Assembly (NCBI GenBank): GCA_018675335.1
Contig: JABGYH010000004.1
Span: 1-64,000 of the forward strand
Length of the DNA stretch: 64,000 nucleotides
Source: Candidatus Woesearchaeota archaeon
GTDB taxonomy: Archaea > Nanobdellota > Nanobdellia > Woesearchaeales > UBA11576
Reading direction: 5' to 3'
This document shows, one piece after another, positions 42,816-51,824 of the stretch. How positions within the stretch are numbered: the stretch's first letter is position 1; every line of letters starts with the position of its first letter. The notes beneath the pieces are model-generated. The model was given only the letters and a program-made list of their open reading frames with translations, was not told where the DNA came from and did not search any database. The translations under genes were made by a program, and so were the position numbers.

Positions 42816-44384
42816 ATGGCAGCTAAAAATCCCGTAATTGATATAAACACACTACCCACCCTTCCTGGCTGTTATTTATTTAAAAATAAAAAAGGAATAG
42901 TAATCTATGTTGGAAAAGCAAAAAATATCAAAAAACGAGTTAATTCTTATTTTAAAAAAAATCACGAGAGTAAAAAAACAGAACAACTAGTGTTAAACAT
43001 AAAAACGCTTGAAATATTTGTTACAAATACCGAAGTTGAAGCATTACTGCTCGAAAATAACTTAATCAAAAAATACATGCCAAAATATAACATTGACTTA
43101 AAAGATTCAAAAAGATATGCATATATTACAATTCCTGATGAAAAATATCCTCGATTATTAATTGCAAGAAAAAAATTATCAAAAGGAAAATATTTTGGAC
43201 CATTTATTTCCGGACAAACAAGAGATCACATATTAGAATTCTTAAAACGAACATATAGATTAAGAACCTGCAGAAGATTTCCAAAAAAAGAATGTTTAAG
43301 ATATCACATAAATTTATGCGATGCACCCTGTACTGGAAAAATAACTGAGCAAAAATATTTGGAATACATCAAAAATATTGAATTAATTCTTAAAGGCAAT
43401 ATCTCGGAACTCACATCAATACTTAAAATTGAGATGAAGACTGCATCTGAAAAACTTAATTTTGAAAAAGCACAAGATATTAAAAATCGTTTGCAAGCAC
43501 TCGCATGGCTTAAAGAAAAACAAACAATGCAAAGAGATAAAAATATTGATGAGGATGTAATTAATTACTTAATTAAAGAGGACATTGTTTATTTAATCAT
43601 ATTTAATATTTCTAAAGGAATTGTCATCAATAAACAAAAATTTGAATTTGATTATGATTCTGAGTTTTTAGAAGAATTTATCCGAAGGTATTATGAAGAT
43701 AATAAAATACCAAAAGAAATTATAGTTCCAAAAAAAATATCTGAGTCAACACAAAAATATTTAGAAAAAGTAAGAAAAACAAAAATTAAAATAACCGTTC
43801 CAGAAAAAGGAGAGAAAAAAACACTACTTAAAATAATCATTAAAAATATTGAATCAAAACAATTCGCAGGAGAAACTAATCTTTTGGAACTAAAAAAAGC
43901 ATTACGAATGCCTGAACCTCCAAAAATTATTGAATGTTTTGATATATCACACTTAAGTGGAACTTCAACCGTTGCATCAATGGTCCAATTCAAAGATGGA
44001 ACTCCTAACAAATCAGAATACAGAAAATTTAAGATAAGAACAGTCTCAGGAATTGATGATTTTTCCTCAATTGCAGAAGTAATTAAACGACGATATACTC
44101 GACTTCTTAAAGAAAAAAAATCATTTCCAAACCTCATTGTTGTTGATGGAGGAAAAGGTCAATTGTCATTTGCACTAAAAGAACTTGCAGCAATTAATGT
44201 AAAAATTCCAATAATTGCACTCGCAAAACGAGATGAAGAAATATTTTTTCCAGGAAGAACAATCCCCCTAAAACTTGATAAAAAAAATAAAGGACTCCAA
44301 CTCTTACAACAAATTAGAGACGAAGCACACAGATTTGCAATAACATATAATCGACTTCTAAGAAAAAAGAAACTTACTAAATAA
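42816..44384 (+). CDS. uvrC: Excinuclease ABC subunit C, lacking the C-terminal HhH domain
   Basis: Dual-incision nuclease. GIY-YIG domain for 3' incision: LPGCYLFKNKKGIVIYVGKAKNIKKRV. Four cysteines (CRRFPKKECLRYHINLCDAPC) fit the Fe-S site. UVR motif near residue 205 (KLNFEKAQDIKNRL). RNase-H-like 5'-incision domain: IECFDISHLSGTSTVASM, IVVDGGKGQLSFA, IRDEAHRFAITYNRLL. The protein stops at 522 aa, right after the endonuclease domain; the tandem helix-hairpin-helix domain normally following is absent, and no such domain is encoded before the convergent uvrB. The 39-bp gap to uvrA suggests co-expression. Confidence 0.96.
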   Translation: MAAKNPVIDINTLPTLPGCYLFKNKKGIVIYVGKAKNIKKRVNSYFKKNHESKKTEQLVLNIKTLEIFVTNTEVEALLLENNLIKKYMPKYNIDLKDSKRYAYITIPDEKYPRLLIARKKLSKGKYFGPFISGQTRDHILEFLKRTYRLRTCRRFPKKECLRYHINLCDAPCTGKITEQKYLEYIKNIELILKGNISELTSILKIEMKTASEKLNFEKAQDIKNRLQALAWLKEKQTMQRDKNIDEDVINYLIKEDIVYLIIFNISKGIVINKQKFEFDYDSEFLEEFIRRYYEDNKIPKEIIVPKKISESTQKYLEKVRKTKIKITVPEKGEKKTLLKIIIKNIESKQFAGETNLLELKKALRMPEPPKIIECFDISHLSGTSTVASMVQFKDGTPNKSEYRKFKIRTVSGIDDFSSIAEVIKRRYTRLLKEKKSFPNLIVVDGGKGQLSFALKELAAINVKIPIIALAKRDEEIFFPGRTIPLKLDKKNKGLQLLQQIRDEAHRFAITYNRLLRKKKLTK

Positions 44385-44441
44385 TTTAGTTATCGAATAA
44401 GTGACTAAATAACTGTTTGATAAAAATAATGACTAATTAAA

Positions 44442-46373
44442 TTAAGATTTATTTTTTAATGCATTCAATCTATCCCTTAATGCAATTGCCAATTCAAAAT
44501 CAAGCCTATTTGCTGCTTGTTTCATTTCTTTTTCTATTTGAGGAATCAGTTTTTTAGCCTCTGCTTTAGGAATATGTTTAGTATCTTTTAATTCAATAAC
44601 TTTTGCAGGAATATTTTTAATAATAGTTTTTGGAGTTATATTATGTTTTTGATTATACTCCATTTGTTTTTTTCTTCTCCTACTAGTTTCACTAATTGCT
44701 TTTTTAATTGAATCAGTTTGTTTATCAGCATAAAGAGTTACTGTTGAATCAACATTTCTTGCAGCCCGCCCAATAATTTGAATTAAAGATCTCGCATCAC
44801 GCAAAAATCCTTCTTTATCCGCATCCAAAATTCCAATAAAACCCACTTCAGGAATATCAAGACCTTCTCGCAATAAATTAATTCCAACTAAAACATCATA
44901 ATCTTTTGCCCTTAATTGTCTGATAATTTCAGTTCTCTCAAGAGTATCAATCTCAGAATGTAAATATCTAGCGCGAATATTTTGAGACGCAAGGTAATCT
45001 GATAATTCTTCTGCAAGTTTTTTTGTAATAGTAGTTAACAAAACTCTATTTCCTTTTTTAATTGTTTTTTCAATTTGACGTTTTATATCTTTAATTTGAT
45101 CTTTTGACGGTTTTATTTCAATTAATGGATCAATAAGTCCTGTTGGCCTAATGATTTGTTCAACTATTTGAGAAGAATTTGTTTTTTCATAATCTGCAGG
45201 TGTTGCTGAAATAAAAATAACTTTGTGCTTTTTCATGAACATTTCAAACTCACTAAATTGTAACGGACGATTATCAAATGCACTTGGAAGTCTAAACCCA
45301 TACTCAACTAAATTTTTTTTCCTCGCAAAATCACCATTATACATCCCCCTCACTTGAGGCAATGACTGATGAGACTCATCAATAAGAAGTAAAAAATCAT
45401 CACCAAAATAATCCATCAAACAAAATGGTCTTTCCCCTTTTTTTCTATGTTCGAAAAATCGACTGTAATTCTCAATTCCCTTACAAAAACCAGTTTCACC
45501 AATCATCTCAATATCATGCATTGTTCGTTGTTTAAGTCTATGCGCTTCAATCATATCCATCTTAGGTAATTGCTCGTCTAATTCTAATTTGATTTGTTCA
45601 ATTGCTTCTGCAATTTCGGATTCAGGCATTACGAAATGTTTTGCAGGATAAACATAAAAATAAGGAAATTTATCTTTAACATCATTAGTTGTTTTCTCAA
45701 CCTCAATTAATCTTTCAATCTCATCACCAAACATTTCAATTCTAATTATATTATCAAAGTATCCTGGAATAAAATCAATAGTATCACCCTTCACTCTAAA
45801 TCTTCCAGGCATAAGTTCAGAATCATTACGCTCAAATTGAATGTCAACTAGTTTTTTAAGAATTTCTTTTCTAGTAATTTTTTGGCCTTGCTTTAATTCA
45901 AACCCCAAATTTTTGAAATACTCAGGATTACCAACTGAATAAATACAAGATACCGATGCAATAACAATCGTATCTTTTCTAGATAATAAAGAAGCAGTCG
46001 CAGATAATCTTAATTGTTCAATCTTAGGATTTATTTGAGCGTCCTTTTCAATATATTGATCCCTTGCAGGAATATATGATTCAGGCTGGTAATAATCATA
46101 ATATGAAACGAAATACTCCACACGATTTTCTGGGAAAAATTCTTTAAACTCATTATATAATTGAGCTGCAAGAGTTTTGTTATGTGCTAGAACAAGTGTT
46201 GGCTTATTTACTTGCGAAATTACATTGGCCATAGTAAAAGTTTTTCCACTGCCTGTAACTCCCAAAAGAGTTTGCTTATTAAGTCCTTTTTTTAGCCCTT
46301 CAACTATTTTTGCTATAGCTTTTGGTTGATCACCTTTAGGCTTAAATTTAGAATGTAATTTGAACTTAGGCAT
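44442..46373 (-). CDS. uvrB: Excinuclease ABC subunit B
   Basis: Damage-verification helicase that bridges UvrA and UvrC. 643 aa: GVTGSGKTFTMANVI (Walker A), the beta-hairpin region YYDYYQPESYIP, IDESHQSLPQ (Walker B), SATPADYEKT, RPTGLIDPLIEI, GINLLREGLDIPEV, QIIGRAARN, and a C-terminal UVR domain (LDFELAIALRDRL) that would contact UvrC. GGTGAT Shine-Dalgarno two bases before the ATG. Convergent with uvrA-uvrC, ending 57 bp from uvrC. Confidence 0.98.
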   Translation of the reverse strand: MPKFKLHSKFKPKGDQPKAIAKIVEGLKKGLNKQTLLGVTGSGKTFTMANVISQVNKPTLVLAHNKTLAAQLYNEFKEFFPENRVEYFVSYYDYYQPESYIPARDQYIEKDAQINPKIEQLRLSATASLLSRKDTIVIASVSCIYSVGNPEYFKNLGFELKQGQKITRKEILKKLVDIQFERNDSELMPGRFRVKGDTIDFIPGYFDNIIRIEMFGDEIERLIEVEKTTNDVKDKFPYFYVYPAKHFVMPESEIAEAIEQIKLELDEQLPKMDMIEAHRLKQRTMHDIEMIGETGFCKGIENYSRFFEHRKKGERPFCLMDYFGDDFLLLIDESHQSLPQVRGMYNGDFARKKNLVEYGFRLPSAFDNRPLQFSEFEMFMKKHKVIFISATPADYEKTNSSQIVEQIIRPTGLIDPLIEIKPSKDQIKDIKRQIEKTIKKGNRVLLTTITKKLAEELSDYLASQNIRARYLHSEIDTLERTEIIRQLRAKDYDVLVGINLLREGLDIPEVGFIGILDADKEGFLRDARSLIQIIGRAARNVDSTVTLYADKQTDSIKKAISETSRRRKKQMEYNQKHNITPKTIIKNIPAKVIELKDTKHIPKAEAKKLIPQIEKEMKQAANRLDFELAIALRDRLNALKNKS

Positions 46374-46648
46374 AGATCACCATAATAAACAATTAATATA
46401 AAAGCATTTGGGATTGAATAATATATAATTCTAGTCAGCACAATTTCTTAATTTGAATAAATATTTGGCAATTTCAAATATATGATGTTATATACTAAAT
46501 ATGCATCAATTTAATTAAATGTCTATTTTTACCACTAATAAATAAACAATTGATGAATTTTGAAGAAATATATCAATATAAACATAACCCACACTAAAAA
46601 ATCATCGAGATCAAAAAAAATAATTAACCAAATAACTCTAAAACTAAA

Positions 46649-47548
46649 ATGACCCTCACAGATAAACTAAGAACAAATATGAAATGGCTCGTATTAGCAG
46701 GAGCTTTAGCAACTACCCCATTTATTTACAAATATTTGACTTCAGAACCTTTCGAAAGAACAGGCCAACAAACTAGCAAAGGATACGAATATTTCGAATA
46801 CTCAGGAAAATTACCAACCCCAAAAACTCAAGAAGGCAAATTAGCAATTGCGGATGAATTTGACGCCTGGGACTCCAAAAAAGGAAATAATTGCAAAAAT
46901 ACTGGCTGGTCAAATGTTAGAGTAAGAAAAGGAAAAACATACGTTGTAGCAGGATGTGATTTTCCTGCTGACGAACCAGACCCAGAACCTCAACCAAGCA
47001 GTGCAGACTATACTAAAATAAATTATGACGATCCTAAACTAAAAAGCAAAATAAATGCAGAAACATTTGAACCCGAATTTCTTTCAGACTTAGAAAAAAT
47101 GTGTGAAAGACTTGACATGAATGCAATGGGCTTAATCTCAGTAATGGATTTTGAAACTGGCGGAACATTCAGTCCCAAAAAAAAGAATCCCAAAGGTAGT
47201 GCTACAGGACTCATCCAATTTATTTCTAGAACTGCTAGATCACTTGGAACAACAACAAAACAATTAAGAAAAATGACTCAACGCCAACAATTAAAATATG
47301 TTGAGAAATATTTTAAAAGAAATAGTAAAAAACAAACAGATTATGCAAATCCAGTAGATATAGCCCTAACAATATTCTATCCTGCAGCAGTCGGAAAAGG
47401 AGATTGGCACGTAATTGCAAGAAGAGGTTCAAAAGCATATAGGCAAAATGCAGGACTGGATAAACACCCAAAGGATGGTAAAATAACTGCAATAGAATAC
47501 ACTCGAAATGCACTAAATAGAGGATATACCAGCCCATTTTTAGAATAA
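46649..47548 (+). CDS. Membrane-anchored lytic transglycosylase/lysozyme-like protein
   Basis: 299 aa. An N-terminal hydrophobic anchor (about 11-30), then an extracellular low-complexity and proline/glutamate-rich stalk, with two Cys near 81 and 103. The C-terminal domain (about 135-285) has the phage-type transglycosylase pattern: ISVMDFETGGTFSPKKKN with catalytic Glu169, GSATGLIQFISRTARSLGTT, and an MTQRQQLKYVEKYF helix. Such domains cleave peptidoglycan glycan strands. The host should have no peptidoglycan, so the target may be bacterial cells or another polysaccharide. No weighty promoter seen. Confidence 0.72.
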   Translation: MTLTDKLRTNMKWLVLAGALATTPFIYKYLTSEPFERTGQQTSKGYEYFEYSGKLPTPKTQEGKLAIADEFDAWDSKKGNNCKNTGWSNVRVRKGKTYVVAGCDFPADEPDPEPQPSSADYTKINYDDPKLKSKINAETFEPEFLSDLEKMCERLDMNAMGLISVMDFETGGTFSPKKKNPKGSATGLIQFISRTARSLGTTTKQLRKMTQRQQLKYVEKYFKRNSKKQTDYANPVDIALTIFYPAAVGKGDWHVIARRGSKAYRQNAGLDKHPKDGKITAIEYTRNALNRGYTSPFLE

Positions 47549-47912
47549 TAAAACCCCCTTTATAAACCAAAACCGGAAGCTTTATAAGGAGAGGCCCAGA
47601 TTTTCAATATTATTAAAGAAATTAGATATTAAGAGAGAGCAATTGCTCAATAGCATGATCATTTCGCTTTTTCTTACGCAAGTGTAATTTACCTAAAAAA
47701 AAATTACAAATTTACGTGTGTAACTTACACAACTTAACTGAAACACAAAAAAAACAGTTTAGCAATCTAATTTTGTTTTAGATAGTTTTATGCAGTTTTT
47801 AAAAAAAAAATTGATAAAATTATCAAAGAGAACTTTACATCCGTTTTAAAAAAACAATTTAGATGTTAGAAGTTGTCTTAGATTATATACAATAAAACAA
47901 AGGTAAAAAAAA
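47549..47912 (+). promoter_or_regulatory. Long structured leader of the DEAD-box helicase gene
   Basis: This 364-bp stretch has no gene. A TATA-like CTTTATAAGG lies at about 47578-47588, so the transcript could start near 47610 and carry a leader of about 300 nt. It contains perfect hairpins at 47718-47730 (GTGTAA / TTACAC) and 47811-47826 (TTGATAA / TTATCAA), and a repeated GTGTAA-TTAC motif. A weak GGTAA precedes the ATG. A long untranslated leader is typical of cold-inducible DEAD-box genes; regulation here is inferred. Confidence 0.5.
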
Positions 47913-49541
47913 ATGAACGAATTTGAAACATTAGGTTTAATAGAACCAATAATGAAATCTATCCGAGATGAAAATTTCGAAACACCAACAAAAATTCAAG
48001 CTAAAACTATTCCATTAATTTTAGATGGAAAAGACGTAATTGGAAAATCCTCAACAGGCTCAGGAAAAACACTTGCATTCGCAGCAGGAATTATCCAAAA
48101 CATCGACAAAGGAAAAGGAATCCAAGCAATAATTCTAACTCCAACAAGAGAGCTTGCAGAACAAGTAAAAGATGCATTCAAAAAGTTTGCAAAACATAGA
48201 AAACTTGTTGCAACAGCAATTTATGGTGGAGTCTCAATTGAACCACAAATGAAAAAGCTTACAAAAACAGACGTTGTAATTGCAACACCTGGAAGAATGC
48301 TTGATCATATCCAACGTGGAACAATTAATTTAAAAAATGTTAAAATCTTAGTTTTAGATGAAGCAGATAGAATGCTTGACATGGGATTTTTACCTGATGT
48401 CGACAGAATAATTGGAAAATGTCCTTACCGACAACAAACACTACTATTCTCCGCAACAATTAGTACTGAAATTAAAAAACTATGTGGAAAATACATGAAC
48501 AACCCAATTAGAATTGACGGATCAGAACAAGTAGATCCAAATAAATTAAAACAAGTATACTACGATATTTCCGATACTCAAAAATTCCCACTATTAGTTC
48601 ATTTACTAAAAGCTGAGATGACCGGACTTGTAATGATTTTTTGTAACACTAGACAAAACGTAGACTTTGTTGTAAAGAACTTAAAACTAAATCAAATCGA
48701 TGCAGTTGCAATCCACGGAGGATTTACACAATCTAAAAGAAGTAAAACCATGGAAAAGTTCCAATCAAATAAAGCACACGCACTCGTTTGTACAGATGTT
48801 GCTGCAAGAGGACTAGATATTCCTGCAGTATCTCACGTATACAATTATGACTTACCTACAGATTCAAAAGACTATGTTCACAGAATCGGACGAACAGCTC
48901 GAGCAGGAAGTGAAGGAATTGCAGTTAATGTTTTAGGAAAAAGAGATCATAATAATTTCTCTCAAATTCTAAGAGATTACTCAGCAATGAAAGTTCGCAA
49001 AATGGAAATTCCACATTATGAACGAGTAGAAATGAAGAAAACTATTCCTGAAAGACGAGGCCGTGAAAGAACTCAAAGAATCGGACAAGGCGGACGAAGC
49101 GAAGGAAAAGGCGGCGCTAGAGGCGGACGAAGACCTGCATTTGGCGGTGGATTAAGATCACAATCAAGAAGTTTTGGAAGTTCAAGAAGTTCATCCTCAA
49201 GCGGATTTCGTAGTGAACGAAGTGAGAGTCGAGGAACTAGCAGCGAAGGAAGTTTTGGAAGTAGAAGACGAGATAGTGAACAAAGAGAACGACGTGGATC
49301 TAGTAGAAGCTCTAGTGAAGGAAGATCAAGCGGACCTCGAACCGGCGGATTTAGTCGTGGACGAGACAGCAGAGAATCTAGCGAAGGACGATCAAGTGGT
49401 CCTCGAACCGGCGGATTTAGTCGTGGACGAGACAGCAGAGAATCTAGCGAAGGACGATCAAGTGGTCCAAGAAATAGATCTCCAAGATCAGCTCCTTCTG
49501 AAAGAGGAGAACGTAAAAGTTTTCGAAAAACAAGAAATTAA
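47913..49541 (+). CDS. DEAD-box RNA helicase with RGG-like C-terminal tail
   Basis: 542 aa. The Q-motif region, SSTGSGKT, PTRELAEQV, TPGRMLD, DEADRMLD, SATIS, a helicase C domain with TDVAARGLDIP and HRIGRTARAG make up a complete two-domain core (residues about 1-370). The tail (about 375-542) is Arg/Gly/Ser-rich, containing two and a half copies of a 22-aa repeat. It likely unwinds structured RNA, for example during ribosome assembly or cold adaptation; the tail should bind RNA and may drive phase separation. Alternative frames over the tail are low-complexity shadows. Confidence 0.94.
   Translation: MNEFETLGLIEPIMKSIRDENFETPTKIQAKTIPLILDGKDVIGKSSTGSGKTLAFAAGIIQNIDKGKGIQAIILTPTRELAEQVKDAFKKFAKHRKLVATAIYGGVSIEPQMKKLTKTDVVIATPGRMLDHIQRGTINLKNVKILVLDEADRMLDMGFLPDVDRIIGKCPYRQQTLLFSATISTEIKKLCGKYMNNPIRIDGSEQVDPNKLKQVYYDISDTQKFPLLVHLLKAEMTGLVMIFCNTRQNVDFVVKNLKLNQIDAVAIHGGFTQSKRSKTMEKFQSNKAHALVCTDVAARGLDIPAVSHVYNYDLPTDSKDYVHRIGRTARAGSEGIAVNVLGKRDHNNFSQILRDYSAMKVRKMEIPHYERVEMKKTIPERRGRERTQRIGQGGRSEGKGGARGGRRPAFGGGLRSQSRSFGSSRSSSSSGFRSERSESRGTSSEGSFGSRRRDSEQRERRGSSRSSSEGRSSGPRTGGFSRGRDSRESSEGRSSGPRTGGFSRGRDSRESSEGRSSGPRNRSPRSAPSERGERKSFRKTRN
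49311..49469. repeat. 66-bp tandem repeat, 2.4 copies, in the helicase tail
   Basis: Units at 49311-49376 and 49377-49442 with a partial third to about 49469. Each encodes 22 residues centred on RSSGPRTGGFSRGRDS. The first two units differ at a few positions; the second and third are identical over their shared part. Confidence 0.85.
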
Positions 49542-49602
49542 ATTCAAAATAATTTAAAATTTTTTATAATTCTTTTTTTTATTTACTTTTTTTCTAAATA
49601 AA

Positions 49603-50076
49603 TTATGCATTTTTATTTTTCTCACACATAACATAATTTGCTTTAGCATCATTTACAAAAGCATATGCAAACAATAAACTTACAATACCCAAAAAAGAAG
49701 ACGCCATTCCTCGCTCACCCGCAGTTTCAATTAAAGAAGTCAATTTAGCAGAATAGAAATCAATAACTTTTTGCTGTTGAAAAGGATAATACTTATCAAA
49801 ACGCGCCAATTCTGAATCTAGAGAATCACCCATTCCTTTAAGCTGTTGTTCAAATGAAGAGTTCATAGCATTTCGATTTAAATTTTGACTTAAATAATGC
49901 ATCGCACCATAAGGATTTTCTCTTGCTTGGTCAACAAAAATATATCTTTGTTCTTGTAAGTCATTAATTTTTATTCCAAAATCTATTGTCTTCGCAGTTT
50001 CCAAAGCACAAATCCCGCCCGAACCTAATCCTATTAAAGCAGATACGATCATCCCAGTTTTAGTTGATTTTGTCAT
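49603..50076 (-). CDS. Two-helix membrane protein, paralogue of the upstream gene
   Basis: 157 aa. Hydrophobic segments at about 8-27 and 122-142 flank a 95-residue helical loop with ARENPYGAMHYLSQNL and SSFEQQLKGMGDSLD. The same motifs appear in the gene directly upstream (ARENSYDALKYLSQNL and HSFVEQQLIGVNYSLD). The ATG abuts the upstream stop (TAA-ATG), with GGTGAA nine bases before it, so the two are co-translated and may form a heteromer. Function unknown. Confidence 0.7.
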   Translation of the reverse strand: MTKSTKTGMIVSALIGLGSGGICALETAKTIDFGIKINDLQEQRYIFVDQARENPYGAMHYLSQNLNRNAMNSSFEQQLKGMGDSLDSELARFDKYYPFQQQKVIDFYSAKLTSLIETAGERGMASSFLGIVSLLFAYAFVNDAKANYVMCEKNKNA

Positions 50077-50574
50077 TTAGTTTTCACCATCTTGTTCTTT
50101 AATATTTTCTTCCCCTGATTTTTTAGCACCAGAACTCACGCTTACACCACCAAAAATCATCGTAGAAATAATCAAACAAACAAACCCTGCAGATACAGTT
50201 CTTCCTTGCCAATAATTCGCATCATTCATTAATTCGGAAATCTTATTAGAATAAAAATTTGCAAGTCTTCTTTGTTGAAATCCAGAATATTGATCTGCAG
50301 TTTCTAAATGACGATCTAAAGAATAATTAACTCCAATAAGTTGTTGCTCGACAAATGAATGTGAACAAGTATCTTCTAAATTTTGACTTAAATATTTTAA
50401 CGCATCATAAGAATTTTCCCTAGCAATATCTTCATAGAAATGTTTTTGTTCATTTAACACGCCACTTAAATTTGCTAAATCATATGAATCTGCAAGACAT
50501 TTAACTCCAACACCGCCCGATGCCAATCCTGCAATAAATCCCATAATTGTTGCTGCTTTTCTCGTATTAATCAT
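50077..50574 (-). CDS. Two-helix membrane protein, first of a paralogous pair
   Basis: 165 aa. The layout matches the next gene: hydrophobic N-terminal segment (about 8-28), helical loop with the ARENSYDALKYLSQNL motif, second hydrophobic segment (about 125-147), then a charged tail (KKSGEENIKEQDGEN). The loop cysteine (DTCSH) is not shared. No family recognised. The start has only a weak GAGTGG element. Confidence 0.7.
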   Translation of the reverse strand: MINTRKAATIMGFIAGLASGGVGVKCLADSYDLANLSGVLNEQKHFYEDIARENSYDALKYLSQNLEDTCSHSFVEQQLIGVNYSLDRHLETADQYSGFQQRRLANFYSNKISELMNDANYWQGRTVSAGFVCLIISTMIFGGVSVSSGAKKSGEENIKEQDGEN

Positions 50575-50699
50575 TTATCTCAACCACTCCAAACATATTT
50601 TGATTACGAATAAGAAGTGACAAATGCTATTATTTATGAATTATTTATAGAAATTATAGAATTAAATTGAATATGTCAAATATAAAACAATATAAAAAA

Positions 50700-50738
50700 A
50701 ATTAAAGAAAGTAAAAAAAGTAAAAAAAGTAAAAAAAA
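50700..50738 (-). terminator. Tandem T-run terminator after the 176-aa gene
   Basis: On the minus strand, T7-10 runs are repeated three times at about 8-bp spacing (unit TTTTTTTAC) directly after the stop codon. This is a clear oligo-T terminator array. Confidence 0.6.
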
Positions 50739-50740
50739 AA

Positions 50741-51271
50741 TTAATCTGCAAAACCAAAAAGCTTCTTCACTTTGTAACCAAGTTTACTTTTTCTTTTTGC
50801 TTCTTCTGCTTTCATTTGATCATACTTAACTAAAACTTGTTTGAATGCATCTAAATCTAACCTTACAGTCGGACTTCCTTGTTTTTCCCAACGCTCAACA
50901 TCATACCTATGACCAACGCCAAATGAAAAAGGAACATACCCACTCCCAAGAGTTTTTGATTCAATAGTTTCTCCATTAACAACAACAGTTTCTGGCAAAT
51001 GCCCTCGAGTATTTCTACCTTCAAGCAACTTTTCAAGTTCAAGACCTTTTCCTGCATAAGGATTCAATTTACCCCACCCCTCTCCAATTTGGTGCGCAGG
51101 TAAATTACTTTGCGATCTTCCCAGATAAAACAAAAAAGGTTTTCCCCTTTGAGTTGGATCGTCCATTTCTAAAATTTCAGGATTGCAAACATAAACTGCT
51201 GCAACATTATTATTATATCCTTGAATAAAATCAAGCACAGGTTTTTCTTCTTTTTTCTTACTTAATCCCAT
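50741..51271 (-). CDS. Hypothetical soluble protein, 176 aa, weakly related to its upstream neighbour
   Basis: Basic termini and a middle with VAAVYVCNPEILEM, then FLFYLGRSQS. The neighbour at 51277 has VSAMYVVEPGYSL and CTLFLGEKDD at the same place, so the two share a small core domain; here it lacks a signal anchor. C-terminal helix with KAEEAKRKSKLGYKVKKLFGF. Shine-Dalgarno GAGGTAA precedes the ATG. Function unknown. Confidence 0.62.
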   Translation of the reverse strand: MGLSKKKEEKPVLDFIQGYNNNVAAVYVCNPEILEMDDPTQRGKPFLFYLGRSQSNLPAHQIGEGWGKLNPYAGKGLELEKLLEGRNTRGHLPETVVVNGETIESKTLGSGYVPFSFGVGHRYDVERWEKQGSPTVRLDLDAFKQVLVKYDQMKAEEAKRKSKLGYKVKKLFGFAD

Positions 51272-51276
51272 TTTTA

Positions 51277-51696
51277 TTACCTCACATATTTTACTTCCTC
51301 AAGAATTTCTTTTCTGAGTTTTTGTTTGTTTAGTTCACTGTCGGGATCAACCATTTTGCTTGTTGCCTCATCTAATAACATATCAAATTTAGAAGTTAAA
51401 TCTGCACGTTCAAGATCTTCTCGAGTTCTATTGTTAACTCCGTCAGCAGTATTATTACAATAGTCATCAATAATTCTAACTCGATCATCTTTCTCTCCAA
51501 GAAATAATGTACACCTATCTGCACCAGGCAAAGAATATCCTGGCTCCACAACATACATTGCAGAAACTCCATTAATTTTTCCAGCATATTTTCCTTGATC
51601 AAATTCTGAACTAACTGCATTTTTGTAAAGAAATCCTGCCACAGTAACTCCTGCAGCAACAATTCCTGCGATTATCCATTTACTAGCTTTATTCAA
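51277..51696 (-). CDS. Membrane-anchored hypothetical protein, 139 aa
   Basis: An N-terminal transmembrane anchor (WIIAGIVAAGVTVAGFLY) precedes a domain with GVSAMYVVEPGYS, two Cys (DRCTLF and DYCNN), and a charged helical C-terminus. The start is TTG 51696, four bases after GGTGAT, the same arrangement as the beta-helix gene at 1155. The next gene starts six bases after its stop and carries a related core, so these form a two-gene operon. Function unknown. Confidence 0.65.
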   Translation of the reverse strand: MNKASKWIIAGIVAAGVTVAGFLYKNAVSSEFDQGKYAGKINGVSAMYVVEPGYSLPGADRCTLFLGEKDDRVRIIDDYCNNTADGVNNRTREDLERADLTSKFDMLLDEATSKMVDPDSELNKQKLRKEILEEVKYVR

Positions 51697-51824
51697 TTAA
51701 ATCACCTTTGATTGTTTATTATTGTAGAGTAGTTCCAAACTAGGATTAATATTTATTCCCTATAATTCATATTAACCCTAAGGAAAACGAAAAGTTTAAA
51801 TATTAACCAACCTAAAACAAAATT

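Noticed and set aside
49311-49469. CRISPR-like array
   Set aside because: The 66-bp units are contiguous coding repeats with no spacers, in frame with the helicase tail.
49174-49557. Acidic protein in another frame over the helicase tail
   Set aside because: A frame shadow of the Arg/Gly/Ser-rich tail; no start signals and same strand as a clear DEAD-box gene.
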